Shown one piece after another: positions 42,671 to 51,728 of a stretch of 64,000 nt of DNA; position 1 is the first letter of the stretch, and each line of letters opens with the position of its first letter. Under the pieces are notes generated by a model. That model was not told where the DNA came from and searched no databases. It worked only from the letters and a program-made list of their open reading frames with translations. Position numbers and translations under genes: made by a program. Location of the stretch: contig NZ_FSRU01000002.1 in assembly GCF_900142845.1 (NCBI RefSeq), forward strand, positions 1,116,001-1,180,000, written 5' to 3'. Origin of the DNA: Paraburkholderia phenazinium (GTDB lineage Bacteria > Pseudomonadota > Gammaproteobacteria > Burkholderiales > Burkholderiaceae).

Positions 42671-42988
42671 TCAAGTGCTCCGTGCGCGCCTCGGATGGGC
42701 GCGCAGCGCATCGATCTCGTCCAGCAGATCGAGCACCAGGGCAATGCCCGGCGGATTGATCTCGAGATCGTGCGCGAGGCGTCGCGCCGTGCGCACGCGG
42801 CGCAGCGATGCGCCGCTAAAACGCCACTCCTGCGGTTCCTCCCCGCGCGGCGTAAAGGCGCCTTCGGCAACCCACAATGTCACCTCGTCTTGCGACGCGC
42901 CGCTTGCCTGGCACAACTCGACAAGCGTGAACTCCATCTCTTCATTGACAATCTGGCCTTCCAGATAAGTCGTCACGGACTCTTTCAT
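42671..42988 (-). CDS. cbpM: Chaperone modulator CbpM
   Basis: 105 residues. MEFTLVELCQASGASQDEVT and LWVAEGAFTPRGEEPQEWRF match the MerR-like fold of CbpM, which binds the J domain of CbpA and inhibits its co-chaperone and DNA-binding activity. It is 9 bp downstream of cbpA, the normal gene pair. Confidence 0.88.
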   Translation of the reverse strand: MKESVTTYLEGQIVNEEMEFTLVELCQASGASQDEVTLWVAEGAFTPRGEEPQEWRFSGASLRRVRTARRLAHDLEINPPGIALVLDLLDEIDALRAHPRRARST

Positions 42989-42997
42989 GATGAGCGA

Positions 42998-43939
42998 TCA
43001 CCCATAAAAATGCGCACGTGGGTCGAAGTTGAACGCTTGCCGCATCACGTCATATGCAGCGGCAGCGCGCTCGGTATCGGCCGGCGGCAAGACGATGGTC
43101 AGGATTACATACAGATCGCCGGGAGTCGTTCCCGGAATGCCTTTGCCCTTGAGGCGCAAGCGCCGGCCGCCTTGCGAACCCTTGGGCACCGTCATTTCGA
43201 CGGAACCGTCGGGTGTGGGCACCTTGATCTGGGCGCCGAGCGCGGCTTCCCAGGGGGCAACCGGCAAGTCGAGCGAGACATCGCGGCCGTCCACGCGAAA
43301 ACGCGGATGTTCGCGAAACGCGATCTCCAGATACAGGTCGCCGGGCGGCGCGTCGCCCGTCGCGGGACCGCCCTGGCCGTTGAGCCGCAGGTGCTGGCCC
43401 GCGCGGATGCCCTTGGGGATGGCGACGTCCAGCGTGCGCGATTGCAGCGTCACGTGCCCCTGCGCGTCGAGTACCGGCATCTGCAGCGAAATGGAGCGCT
43501 GCGCGCCGCGGTAGGCCTCTTCCAGATCGATCAGCACCTTGGCGTGGTGATCCTGGCCGGCCATCGCGGCCGCCGCCTGCCGTTGCTGGGCTGCGCGCGC
43601 ATGGCCGAACATGGCTTCAAAGAAATCGTCGAGATTGGCCTCGCCCGCCGCTTCGTGGCCCGCGCCCCTGAACTCGAAACCCTCGTCCCAGTTCGGCGGC
43701 GGCTGGAATTCCTGGCCGTTCTGCCACTCGCTGCCCATCCGGTCGTAGGCCGCCCGCTTCTCCGGGTCTTTCAGCACCTCGTACGCTTCGCCCACTTCCT
43801 TGAAACGCTCCTCGCCGTCCGCTTCCTTGGTGACGTCGGGGTGATACTTGCGGGCGAGCTTGCGATAGGCGCGCTTGATGTCGTCCTCGGTTGCGCTGCG
43901 CTCCAACCCGAGGGTCGCGTAATAGTCCTTGTATTTCAT
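42998..43939 (-). CDS. cbpA: Curved DNA-binding protein/co-chaperone CbpA
   Basis: 313 residues. J domain first ([23 protein letters not shown] at about 33-35), then a G/F-like linker with [10 protein letters not shown], and two C-terminal beta domains ([34 protein letters not shown]). No zinc finger, which separates it from DnaJ. CbpA works with DnaK and is nucleoid-associated in stationary phase. Followed by cbpM. Confidence 0.93.
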   Translation of the reverse strand: MKYKDYYATLGLERSATEDDIKRAYRKLARKYHPDVTKEADGEERFKEVGEAYEVLKDPEKRAAYDRMGSEWQNGQEFQPPPNWDEGFEFRGAGHEAAGEANLDDFFEAMFGHARAAQQRQAAAAMAGQDHHAKVLIDLEEAYRGAQRSISLQMPVLDAQGHVTLQSRTLDVAIPKGIRAGQHLRLNGQGGPATGDAPPGDLYLEIAFREHPRFRVDGRDVSLDLPVAPWEAALGAQIKVPTPDGSVEMTVPKGSQGGRRLRLKGKGIPGTTPGDLYVILTIVLPPADTERAAAAYDVMRQAFNFDPRAHFYG

Positions 43940-44253
43940 GTGAAAGACAGCCCCATAAAAGGTGAGGACGGCATGGCGTTCAGATCCGGCTGCCTTATTA
44001 CTCTATACGACTCCGCCGCAAACGTGCCGTCAGCGTGTCGTGCCTGGTGTTGAACCGGACTGGCACGATCCGTGCGACCCATGCACAATCACGCCGGTGT
44101 GCCCCGCTGCGGTCCGCGCGATCACCGCGGTCAGCGGCGCTTCGACGGCGCACGCGCCTCCCATCCGCATCGCGCCCGGCAGTTCGGGCGGGTGCATGTC
44201 TTCGAACAAGCAAGCTGCGTACGACCGGAAACGGCGATACGCCAGGCCACGAC

Positions 44254-45306
44254 ATGTCGACCCTGCGTATGCGTATCATCACGTTGATCCGGCAACCCGC
44301 CTTTGCCGCCGCCGGCACTTTTGTCGTCATTCTCGCGACGGCGCTCGGCACGTGGTGGCTGGTGCGCGAACAGTCGTTGCAAACCGCGCGCAGCCAGTTC
44401 GAGCAGCGCACGGCCCATATCACCAGCGATCTGCAACAGGAACTCGCGACTTGCGAGTATGTGCTGCGCAGCGCCAGCGGCGTGTTCGTAGTGTCGCCCA
44501 CGGTGACGCCGGAGGCCTGGCGCCAGTACGTGACACGGCTCGATATGGACGACACGCTGTCCATCGTGCGGGCGCTCGGCTATGCCGAACTCGGACCCGG
44601 TGCGACGGCGCCCGGCGGCGCAGCCATCGCCACCGGGCAGCAAGCGCAGCCGTTCGCCCCCGTCACGCTGATGACGCCGGTGCGGGCCGGCGCGCCGGCC
44701 GCCGGCTACGATCTGGGCCGCGACCCCACGCGCCGTGCGGCCCTGATGCGTGCCCTCGACACCGGTGAACTGACACTCGATGCCCGCGCCGCGCAGGCGA
44801 GCACCATGCAGCAGCTCGCTCACCCGCATTTCGAGCTGTATCTGCCGGTGTATGGCGGCCCGTCTGACAGTCCGTCTCGCAGCCCATCAGGCGGCCCGTC
44901 CCCCGCGGACTCCACCACGCCCGCGTCCGCCACGCTCGACGACGCGCCAACCCGGGTCGCCGGCGTGCTGGTGGCCGTGGTGGACCCGCGGCGTCTGTTC
45001 GAGCGCGGCATGGCCCATCAATGGGGTGTCGACCTGCAGGTCTTCGCGGGCGCCCCTTCTACGTCGCTCTATACCTCGGAGGCGGCCAGCGATGCGGCCT
45101 TCGACTCGTCCCCCGTCGTGCGCAGGGCCGAGACGCTGCGCTTCGGCGGCGAACCGCTCACGCTGGTGTACACGACCAGCGAGCGGTACATGGCCGCCGG
45201 CAACGACTATGCCGCGATGACCGTGCTGCTCGCCGGACTCGTCAGCGCCACGCTGCTGGCGGGCGTCGCGTGGCTGCTCGCGCGAACCCAGGGGCGCTCC
45301 CCGTGA
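44254..45306 (+). CDS. Orphan CHASE-domain membrane sensor without output domain
   Basis: 350 residues. TM1 (residues about 17-38, FAAAGTFVVILATALGTWWL) is followed by a CHASE sensor: EYVLRSASGVFVVSPTVTPE, YVTRLDMDDTLSIVRALGYA, then FELYLPVYGG interrupted by a Ser/Pro-rich insert. TM2 (MTVLLAGLVSATLLAGVAWL) ends the protein only about nine residues later. CHASE domains normally feed a kinase, cyclase or GGDEF module; here none is present and no in-frame remnant follows. So it is either a truncated relic or a stand-alone input subunit. Confidence 0.8.
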   Translation: MSTLRMRIITLIRQPAFAAAGTFVVILATALGTWWLVREQSLQTARSQFEQRTAHITSDLQQELATCEYVLRSASGVFVVSPTVTPEAWRQYVTRLDMDDTLSIVRALGYAELGPGATAPGGAAIATGQQAQPFAPVTLMTPVRAGAPAAGYDLGRDPTRRAALMRALDTGELTLDARAAQASTMQQLAHPHFELYLPVYGGPSDSPSRSPSGGPSPADSTTPASATLDDAPTRVAGVLVAVVDPRRLFERGMAHQWGVDLQVFAGAPSTSLYTSEAASDAAFDSSPVVRRAETLRFGGEPLTLVYTTSERYMAAGNDYAAMTVLLAGLVSATLLAGVAWLLARTQGRSP

Positions 45307-45404
45307 GGGCTGTCACCTGCGTATCCGCTCAAGCCCGAACGAAGCGCGTTTGACGGGTCTGAGCGTCACCCCGCGTTTGCCTGAAGCGAAGCGGCTCGGG
45401 CGCC

Positions 45405-46874
45405 TCAGCCGTCAACCTCGGCAAGCAAGGCCTTCACCGCTGCCCGCGCCTCGCGGCCCAGTTCGGCGAGATCCACGCCGTCGATCCGATCGTCGCTGAC
45501 GACACGCCGTCCCGCCGAGAACAGCGCCGCCAGCTTCGGCCTGCCGCCCGAGGCCACCGGACCGATGGCCGGATCGTGCAGCCCGAAGTAACGCGGATCG
45601 TCGAGCCGGTAGATCGCGAGGTCGGCGGAATAGCCCGGCGCGAGGCGCCCCACTTCGGCCAGCCCCAGCACCTGCGCTCCGCCTGCCGTGCCCCAGTGAA
45701 TCACGTCGGCCACGCTCGCCGCATGCGCGCCGCCTTCGAAGCTGCCGCCGCGAAAGCGCGGCGTCGCCGCCATGCCGAGCCGCGCCCGTTGTGCGAGCCA
45801 GGTCATGTGCACTTCGGAGATCATGTCGGCGGCTTCGTTGGAGGCCGCGCCGTCGACGCCGATCGAGATGGGCACGCCCGCCTCCGCCATCTCGCGCACC
45901 GGGCAGATGCCGCTTCCCAGACGTCCATTGCTTTGCGGGCAATGCGCGACACCGGTGCCGGTTTCGGCGAGCAGCGCGATTTCGTCGGCGTCGACCTTCA
46001 CGAGATGTGCGTACCAGACATCGTCGCCGAGCCAGTCGTGCTCGCCGCAGAACGCCACCGGCGAGCGGCGGTACAACTCGTGCGCGCTGTCCTGATAGCC
46101 GACCGTCTCCGACAAATGACTGTGCAGGCGCAATCCCAAACGCCGCGCGACCGCCGCGGTTTCGCGCATCTGCGCCGGCGAGATCGAATACAGCACGGTG
46201 GTGGGCGCCATCACCACGCGCCGCATCGCACGCGGCCCGGCATCGTGATAGGCGGCAGCGAGACGTTCGATATCGGCTACGAAAGCCTCCAGCGTTTCCG
46301 GGCGTAACGCGGTGGGCAAATCGGCTTCGAGCTGGCGCGTTTGGGTCGCGCCGCCGCGCAGCAGCACGAAACGCAGACCAAGTTTGTCGGCCTCTTCGAA
46401 CAGGATCGCCGAACTGTCGAACGGCATGTTCGGGTAGTAGACGTAGTTGTGATCCGCGACCGTCGCGCAGCCCGAGCGCGCGAGCTCGATCAGCCCAATG
46501 CGCGCGGCGAGGCGAAAGCGCTGCTCGTCGAATAGCGCGCGAAAGCGATACGGTGTCGCCGCGAGCCACGGCGTCAACGACGCGTCGAGACCCGCCGTAT
46601 CGCCTTTGAGCAGCGACTGGAACAGGTGATGATGGGTGTTGACCCACGCCGGATAGATCACGCAGTCGGTGGCGTCGACGATCGTTTCGCCGGGACGCGG
46701 GCTCAGGGCGCCAATCGCCTCGATGGTGTCGCCGGCAAGACGGATATCGGGGCCACTGACGCGTGCGGGGTCGTCCGCATCGCCGCGGCCGCCCGTCATG
46801 ATGGCGGCTGCGTTGCGGATCAGAACGGTAGTGCGGTTTGCGTGGGTCTCGTGTGTCTGGATCGGCATGGACAT
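45405..46874 (-). CDS. Amidohydrolase of the Atz/Trz type (8-oxoguanine deaminase-like)
   Basis: 489 residues. Zinc ligands: YPAWVNTHHHLFQSL (HxH), LGLRLHSHLSET (His), and ISIGVDGAASNEAADMI with the Asp. ELARSGCATVADHNYVYYPN and the VAHCPQSNGRLGSGICPVRE block are characteristic of 8-oxoguanine/isoxanthopterin deaminases, which remove an amino group from a guanine-like ring. The ATG at 46874 is used; a GTG at 46919 is possible. Last gene of the NMT1-transporter/Rieske cassette, 115 bp after the permease gene. The ring substrate is inferred from the family only. Confidence 0.85.
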   Translation of the reverse strand: MSMPIQTHETHANRTTVLIRNAAAIMTGGRGDADDPARVSGPDIRLAGDTIEAIGALSPRPGETIVDATDCVIYPAWVNTHHHLFQSLLKGDTAGLDASLTPWLAATPYRFRALFDEQRFRLAARIGLIELARSGCATVADHNYVYYPNMPFDSSAILFEEADKLGLRFVLLRGGATQTRQLEADLPTALRPETLEAFVADIERLAAAYHDAGPRAMRRVVMAPTTVLYSISPAQMRETAAVARRLGLRLHSHLSETVGYQDSAHELYRRSPVAFCGEHDWLGDDVWYAHLVKVDADEIALLAETGTGVAHCPQSNGRLGSGICPVREMAEAGVPISIGVDGAASNEAADMISEVHMTWLAQRARLGMAATPRFRGGSFEGGAHAASVADVIHWGTAGGAQVLGLAEVGRLAPGYSADLAIYRLDDPRYFGLHDPAIGPVASGGRPKLAALFSAGRRVVSDDRIDGVDLAELGREARAAVKALLAEVDG

Positions 46875-46989
46875 ATGCTTGAGATTGCGCTTGAGTTGAC
46901 TTGAGTTGGGTTGAGTCACGGAAAACGAGGGCGGCTACCCGATGGCGTTCCGGTGCCGCCGCCCCGCTACGAAGACCACAGCCGGCCAA

Positions 46990-47841
46990 TCACAACTGGC
47001 TGTCATGCCAGCCGCGCAAGCCGATGCGCGACACCCACACGGTGATGCCGAACAGCACGACACCGGTGACGGTAATCAACAGCAAGGCCGCAAAGAGCCG
47101 CGGAATGTTCAACTGGAAACCCGCCTGCAGGATCTGATAGGCAAGGCCCGCGCCGCTGCCGCCGGTGCCCGCGACAAACTCCGCCACCACCGCGCCGATC
47201 AGCGAGAGCCCGCTGGAAATCCGCAAGCCGCCGAAAAAATACGGCAGCGCGCTGGGAATCCGCAGTCGCACGAGGGTCTGCCAACGCGTCGCATGATTGA
47301 TCCGGAACAGGTTGATGAGCCCCGGATTCACGCTGCGCAAACCGAGCGCCGTGTTCGAGATGATCGGAAACAGCGCCACCAGTGTGGCGCACAGCACCAG
47401 CGCAGCCGTCATGTCCTTCACCCAGATGATGATCAGCGGTGCAATGGCGACAACCGGCGTCACCTGCAACAGGATCGCATAGGGAAACAGGCTGGCCTCG
47501 ATCAACGGACTCTGCACGAACAGCAAGGCAATGATCACACCCAGCACCGTGGCCAGCGCGAACGCCAGCAGCGTGATCTTCAACGTTTCCAGCAGGCTGC
47601 CGAATAACAACGGGGCGTCCTGAATCAACTGCCCTAGAATCGCACTGGGCGCCGGCACAAGGTACGACGGCACCTTGAACAGCACGCACCAGCCCTGCCA
47701 GATCGCAAGAAAGACAACGCCGACCAGCCATGGAGCCATGGCTTTCGCCATGCCCGGCCGTTGCAGCAGCGGCGTGCGCTGGGTATCGCGCAGGGTTTTG
47801 GCGCGCCGCGTGGAATGAGCCCGAAGCACGTCGCCTGTCAT
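46990..47841 (-). CDS. ABC transporter permease (NitT/TauT, ThiX-like)
   Basis: 283 residues, six TM segments. AFALATVLGVIIALLFVQS and the EAA-loop region GGLRISSGLSLIGAVVAEFV identify a BPD-type permease of the nitrate/taurine/thiamine-precursor class. A charged N-terminal tail of about 35 residues precedes TM1. Start overlaps the ATPase stop (ATGA). Works with the adjacent ATPase and the NMT1-type binding protein. Confidence 0.92.
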   Translation of the reverse strand: MTGDVLRAHSTRRAKTLRDTQRTPLLQRPGMAKAMAPWLVGVVFLAIWQGWCVLFKVPSYLVPAPSAILGQLIQDAPLLFGSLLETLKITLLAFALATVLGVIIALLFVQSPLIEASLFPYAILLQVTPVVAIAPLIIIWVKDMTAALVLCATLVALFPIISNTALGLRSVNPGLINLFRINHATRWQTLVRLRIPSALPYFFGGLRISSGLSLIGAVVAEFVAGTGGSGAGLAYQILQAGFQLNIPRLFAALLLITVTGVVLFGITVWVSRIGLRGWHDSQL

Positions 47842-48701
47842 GATTGCACCTCCGCGTCTTCGTTCATATGGGATGCCCGATGCGCGTCGACGATCAGATC
47901 GGATAACGTTTTGCAATCCTGTATAAACGGCGTGGATACGCGATAGGCGTCGTCGCGCTCGAGCGGCCCGTCGATCGGCACCTCGGCGATGATCCGCCCC
48001 GGCCGCGCCTGCATCACCACCACCCGGCTCGACAGATACACCGCTTCGTAGATGCTGTGCGTGACGAACACCACCGTCATGCCGCGCCGCTGCCATAAGG
48101 CGCGCAAATCGCTGTCGAGTCGGTTGCGGGTGAACTCGTCGAGCGCGCCGAACGGTTCGTCGAGCAGCAGCAGGTCGGGTTCGGTGACGAGCGCGCGGGC
48201 CAGCGACGCGCGCATCTGCATGCCGCCGGACAACTCGCGCGGCAACACCCTGGCGAACTTTGCCAGCCCCACGCCGGCAAGCGCCTCGGCAACCCGCGCA
48301 TCGGCCTCGCCGCGCGGCACGCGAGCGAGATCGAGCGGCAGGCGCACGTTGTCGGCCACCGTCGCCCATGGCATCAGCGTGGCTTCCTGAAACACCATCG
48401 ACATGCGCCGGCCCGGCGACCCCACCGTTTCGAACGGTTGACCCCACCAGCGCACATGACCATGGGTGGGTGTCTCGATGCCGGCGAGCATCTTCAGCAA
48501 GGTACTCTTGCCGCACCCCGACGGCCCGAGCAAGGAAACGAACTCGCCGGGCGCAATCGCAAGGCGTACGTCTTCGAGTGCGATCGTGCCGTTCGGATAG
48601 CGCTTGTCGACGCGCTGCACCGACAGCAACGGCGGGTTGTCGCGGCTCGGCGCGGCGGCCAGCGTGTCGGGCTGCGCAGAAACCTGAGTGGTACTGTCCA
48701 T
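47838..48701 (-). CDS. ABC transporter ATP-binding protein (NitT/TauT family)
   Basis: 287 residues. Walker A LLGPSGCGKSTLLKML (about 55-70), Q-loop MVFQEATLMPW, signature LSGGMQMRASLARAL, Walker B LLLLDEPFGALDE and His-loop VFVTHSIYEAVYL are all intact. Translation starts 2 bp after the Rieske stop and is coupled to the permease, so this is a working transporter unit. Confidence 0.95.
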   Translation of the reverse strand: MDSTTQVSAQPDTLAAAPSRDNPPLLSVQRVDKRYPNGTIALEDVRLAIAPGEFVSLLGPSGCGKSTLLKMLAGIETPTHGHVRWWGQPFETVGSPGRRMSMVFQEATLMPWATVADNVRLPLDLARVPRGEADARVAEALAGVGLAKFARVLPRELSGGMQMRASLARALVTEPDLLLLDEPFGALDEFTRNRLDSDLRALWQRRGMTVVFVTHSIYEAVYLSSRVVVMQARPGRIIAEVPIDGPLERDDAYRVSTPFIQDCKTLSDLIVDAHRASHMNEDAEVQS

Positions 48702-48703
48702 GC

Positions 48704-49738
48704 TCAAACCTCCGTTTCGATGCGAAATACCTCGCTTTCGCCGTGATCCGCGAGCAGCTTCAGCAGCATGCGCCGCATCAGCAGGCCCGGCTGGTCCGAT
48801 TCCATGTGGCACTCCTGCTGGCGCCGTACATCGATGCAGGCGTCGTAGTCGGTCGCTTCGAGAATGTCGCGGTCTTCGTCGGTGATCGGACGGTCCCAGT
48901 CGATCAGCTCCTGAGTCGAACACGCCTCCTCGGTGTCGTTGCGATAGAGCCATTGCGACAGCATCAGCGTGCGATCGTCGATGGGCGTCGCGCAGTTGTA
49001 GATGATGTGATGCACGCCGCTCGCCGGATACACGCAGCCGAAGCGGCGCGCGAACGGCATAAACCAGCGGTTGGTGAGATGCCGCTCGGTCACCTCCTCG
49101 GTCGTGCCGGTCACGCGGTAGCTGGCAGGCGGGTTGCGCACCGGCACATGGGTTTCGGCCTCGAAGCCCCAGTCGTTGGGACGGAATTCGTACTTCGACG
49201 GCTTCGGGTTATCGAACAGGCCAAAGTTCGATTTGTGCACGAAGCTGAAATGCGAGTTGTCGAACGAGTTTTCCATCATCCGCAGCGGGCTGGTCTGCCA
49301 GCGTTCGTAGAACTGAAGAATGCGGCGATAACCCGTTGCGTCTTCCTCGGGAAACGTCGGGATGGGCTGCAAGGGCTCGTCGAGCGCGACCCAGGCGTAG
49401 CCGTAGCGCTCCTCGCAACGATAGGCCTGTACCACCGCCCGCGAGGGAATCGCGCTGCCGCCGTTCTGCGGAATCTTCACGCATTGGCCGGAGCAGTCGT
49501 AGGTCCAGCCGTGATAGCCGCAAGCGATGTTACCGTCGCCGTCGACAAAGCCCTTGGACAGCCTGGCAGTGCGATGGCAGCAGCGATCGCGCAAGGCGTG
49601 CGGTTTGCCGCCCGCGCCCTTCCATAGGACGATCGGCTCGCCGAGCAGCGTGAACGGCTGCGGACCGGCATCGAGTTGCGCCATCGGCATAATGGCGTAC
49701 CAGAAGCGGCGCAAGACCTTTTGACGGGTGACCAGCAT
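48704..49738 (-). CDS. Rieske non-heme iron oxygenase, alpha subunit
   Basis: 344 residues. The Rieske [2Fe-2S] ligands are RDRCCHRTARLSKGFVDG and NIACGYHGWTYD (CxH...CxxH). The mononuclear iron site is MMENSFDNSHFSFVHKSNFG (residues about 165-185, the two His plus a later Asp). It resembles single-component-substrate oxygenases such as the NdmA/VanA group that hydroxylate or N-/O-demethylate ring compounds. A reductase partner is not encoded nearby. Position between the binding-protein gene and the ABC ATPase argues that it acts on the imported compound. Confidence 0.9.
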   Translation of the reverse strand: MLVTRQKVLRRFWYAIMPMAQLDAGPQPFTLLGEPIVLWKGAGGKPHALRDRCCHRTARLSKGFVDGDGNIACGYHGWTYDCSGQCVKIPQNGGSAIPSRAVVQAYRCEERYGYAWVALDEPLQPIPTFPEEDATGYRRILQFYERWQTSPLRMMENSFDNSHFSFVHKSNFGLFDNPKPSKYEFRPNDWGFEAETHVPVRNPPASYRVTGTTEEVTERHLTNRWFMPFARRFGCVYPASGVHHIIYNCATPIDDRTLMLSQWLYRNDTEEACSTQELIDWDRPITDEDRDILEATDYDACIDVRRQQECHMESDQPGLLMRRMLLKLLADHGESEVFRIETEV

Positions 49739-49830
49739 CGTGAATCTCCTTCAATCAACATGTCTGTATCAGCCGGCGCGACGAAGCGCGCCGACGCGGG
49801 AAAGCGTGACGGCAAGTGCCGGTGCGTTCG

Positions 49831-50853
49831 TTACGGCATCACCTTGGCGTCCTGGATGTATTGCAGCGTGTAGGCGCTGTGGTAGTCGGTGGCGGGCTTG
49901 AGCAGCTTTGCGCCGACCATGTAATCGAAGGTCTTCTTCCAGCGTGCGTCGGTCATGGCGCCGATGCCGAGCGTGGCTGCATCGCCGCCCGTGACGAGCT
50001 TCAGCTTCTTCAGTTGCGCGACGCCGTAGGCGAGTTGCGCATCGCTCATCTGCGGGTTGTCTTTCTTGATCAGCGCATTGCCGGGAGCGGGATCGTTGAG
50101 ATAGCTCTTCCACCCTTCCATCGACGCCTTCACGAAGCGCGCCACCACATCCGGCTTGTCCTTCAGCGTGTCGCGCATCGTGACGATTGTCGTGTTGTAC
50201 GGCGGATAACCGTCGTCGGCGAACAGGAAGAAGTGCGCGTTCGCATGGGCCTGCTCAGCCTGATAGGTCTCCGATGACGGATAGGCCTGCATCGCCACGT
50301 TCGGATCGGCGAAGAACGGTTGCAGGTTGAAGGTGTAGGGTCGCGACTGCGCGTCGGTGTAGCCGTATCTGGCCTTCAGCCACGGCCACCAGCTCGTGCG
50401 GCCCGAACCGGCAACCAGAATCGTCTTGCCCTTGAGTCCGGCAAGACTGGTCACGTCGGCATGCGTGAGCATGCCCTGCGGGTCGTACTGGAACGAGGCG
50501 GCCACGGTCGTCACCGGAATGCCGGCCTCGACGCCCGAGAGCACCTGGAAGTCGTAGCCGAGCATGAAGTCGGCCTGGCCGCCGGCGAGCAACTGCATGC
50601 CGTTGACTTGCGGGCCGCCCATCTTGATCGTGACGTCGAGACCGTACTTCTTGTAGACGCCGGTCGCCACCGCCTGATAGAAGCCCCCGTGTTCGGCCTG
50701 TGCGTACCAGTTGGTCAGCAAGGTCACGTGATCTTCAGCGTGGGCGAGCGATGCGGCAAACAGACTGCCGGCGAGCGTGAACGCGGATGCGGCACGCGCG
50801 AGCAACGAAGGGGCTGATGCGGCGAAGCGGGAAAGAAAGCGCAAAACACGCAT
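49831..50853 (-). CDS. NMT1/THI5-type ABC transporter substrate-binding protein
   Basis: 340 residues. Signal peptide MRVLRFLSRFAASAPSLLAR to ASLAHA, then VTLLTNWYAQAEHGGFYQAV, the ThiY/NMT1 signature for pyrimidine-type ligands, and MQLLAGGQADFMLGYDFQVL. GGAG is 8 bases before the ATG. Another in-frame ATG at 51027 has a strong AAGGAG but would add 58 residues before the signal peptide; I prefer 50853. First gene of the cassette, so its ligand is what the Rieske protein and deaminase should process. Confidence 0.9.
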   Translation of the reverse strand: MRVLRFLSRFAASAPSLLARAASAFTLAGSLFAASLAHAEDHVTLLTNWYAQAEHGGFYQAVATGVYKKYGLDVTIKMGGPQVNGMQLLAGGQADFMLGYDFQVLSGVEAGIPVTTVAASFQYDPQGMLTHADVTSLAGLKGKTILVAGSGRTSWWPWLKARYGYTDAQSRPYTFNLQPFFADPNVAMQAYPSSETYQAEQAHANAHFFLFADDGYPPYNTTIVTMRDTLKDKPDVVARFVKASMEGWKSYLNDPAPGNALIKKDNPQMSDAQLAYGVAQLKKLKLVTGGDAATLGIGAMTDARWKKTFDYMVGAKLLKPATDYHSAYTLQYIQDAKVMP

Positions 50854-51444
50854 GACGAAGCTCCGTGTGAGAACACACAAGGTGTGAGGGATGGATATGG
50901 GTGGATTTGAAACTGAGGATGGCGAAGCAATGGGAGTCGTGCGATGCGGGCACGAACGCGCAGCGCGTGGCGAGATTGCCGATGCGCCGAGGTTAATCGC
51001 TCGTGTGAAAAGCTGGGGCAACTGCATCGCACGCTCCTTGTCGGCGGGACCGGACGGTCCCGTTCAAACGCCGACTCGAGGTCGACGTGGGCGCACGATG
51101 CGCCCCAAGAGCAATGCCCCACGTTGCCGGCACAGATATGCCGGTCGCTAGCCGCTTCTACTCTGAAGGCGTTCTAAGCGAACTGCGTGCCAGGTGGGGG
51201 GAAGCCAGGTGGATTGGGGGGAAGCGGGGTTTGGGTGCGGATGTTGTGCGGCTGGCGCGCCCCGCTATGCGGTACGTGTGCACGTTGGCGAGGCGTGGTG
51301 GCACCGTGGGGGTGCAAACGTAGGGCGCTTCAATAGGCTTCGCGTTCTACCGGCACGACGTGGTTCCACGCGCCGAGATCGGCAATCCCGCCAGCGGGAC
51401 CGCCGGTTGCTACACCTTCCTTAGATCCACTCAAGGAGCCCGTC
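50854..51444. other. Structured region upstream of the NMT1-type operon
   Basis: About 590 bp with no recognised gene. It has three clustered hairpins: GGGACC/GGTCCC (51046-51061), GGGCGCA/TGCGCCC (51089-51105) and CCGGCA/TGCCGG (51127-51144). A fourth, GTGTG/CACAC, abuts the ribosome site of the binding-protein gene on the minus strand (about 50,860-50,880). This may be an operon leader. The NMT1-motif (xanthine/uric acid) riboswitch class occurs before such genes and would be the first model to test; I cannot confirm its consensus by eye. Confidence 0.35.
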
Positions 51445-51615
51445 ATGAGCAAACCCCAACCCACCACGCCGCCGGATTTCGAGCATCCGCAGCCTGTGAC
51501 GCACAGCGACAACGAGAAGAGCAAACTGCCCGAGCGCCACGATGAAACACGCAAACAGTCGCCAGCCGACCGGCCCGGCAAGAAGCCGGGTGAAGGCGAG
51601 CCATCAGTCAGTTGA
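51445..51615 (+). CDS. Small hydrophilic hypothetical protein, 56 aa
   Basis: Starts MSKPQPTTPPDFEHPQPVTH and continues Lys/Glu/Pro-rich to GEGEPSVS, with a canonical AAGGAG six bases before the ATG. It is likely disordered and cytoplasmic. No named family known to me, but the ribosome site and codon use look genuine. Confidence 0.7.
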   Translation: MSKPQPTTPPDFEHPQPVTHSDNEKSKLPERHDETRKQSPADRPGKKPGEGEPSVS

Positions 51616-51728
51616 GGTCGTTAAATGCAGCGGCCCCTCGGGACATGACTCGTCCGGGAGGGCTGGAGACTCGTGCGTGGCGTCGCATGCGCAGGCGTGC
51701 GGCGCGAAGCCGCGCGAGTCACCGCCAT

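Noticed and set aside
42695..44053. 452-codon plus-strand frame opposite cbpM-cbpA
   Set aside because: The J domain and CbpM are unmistakable on the other strand.
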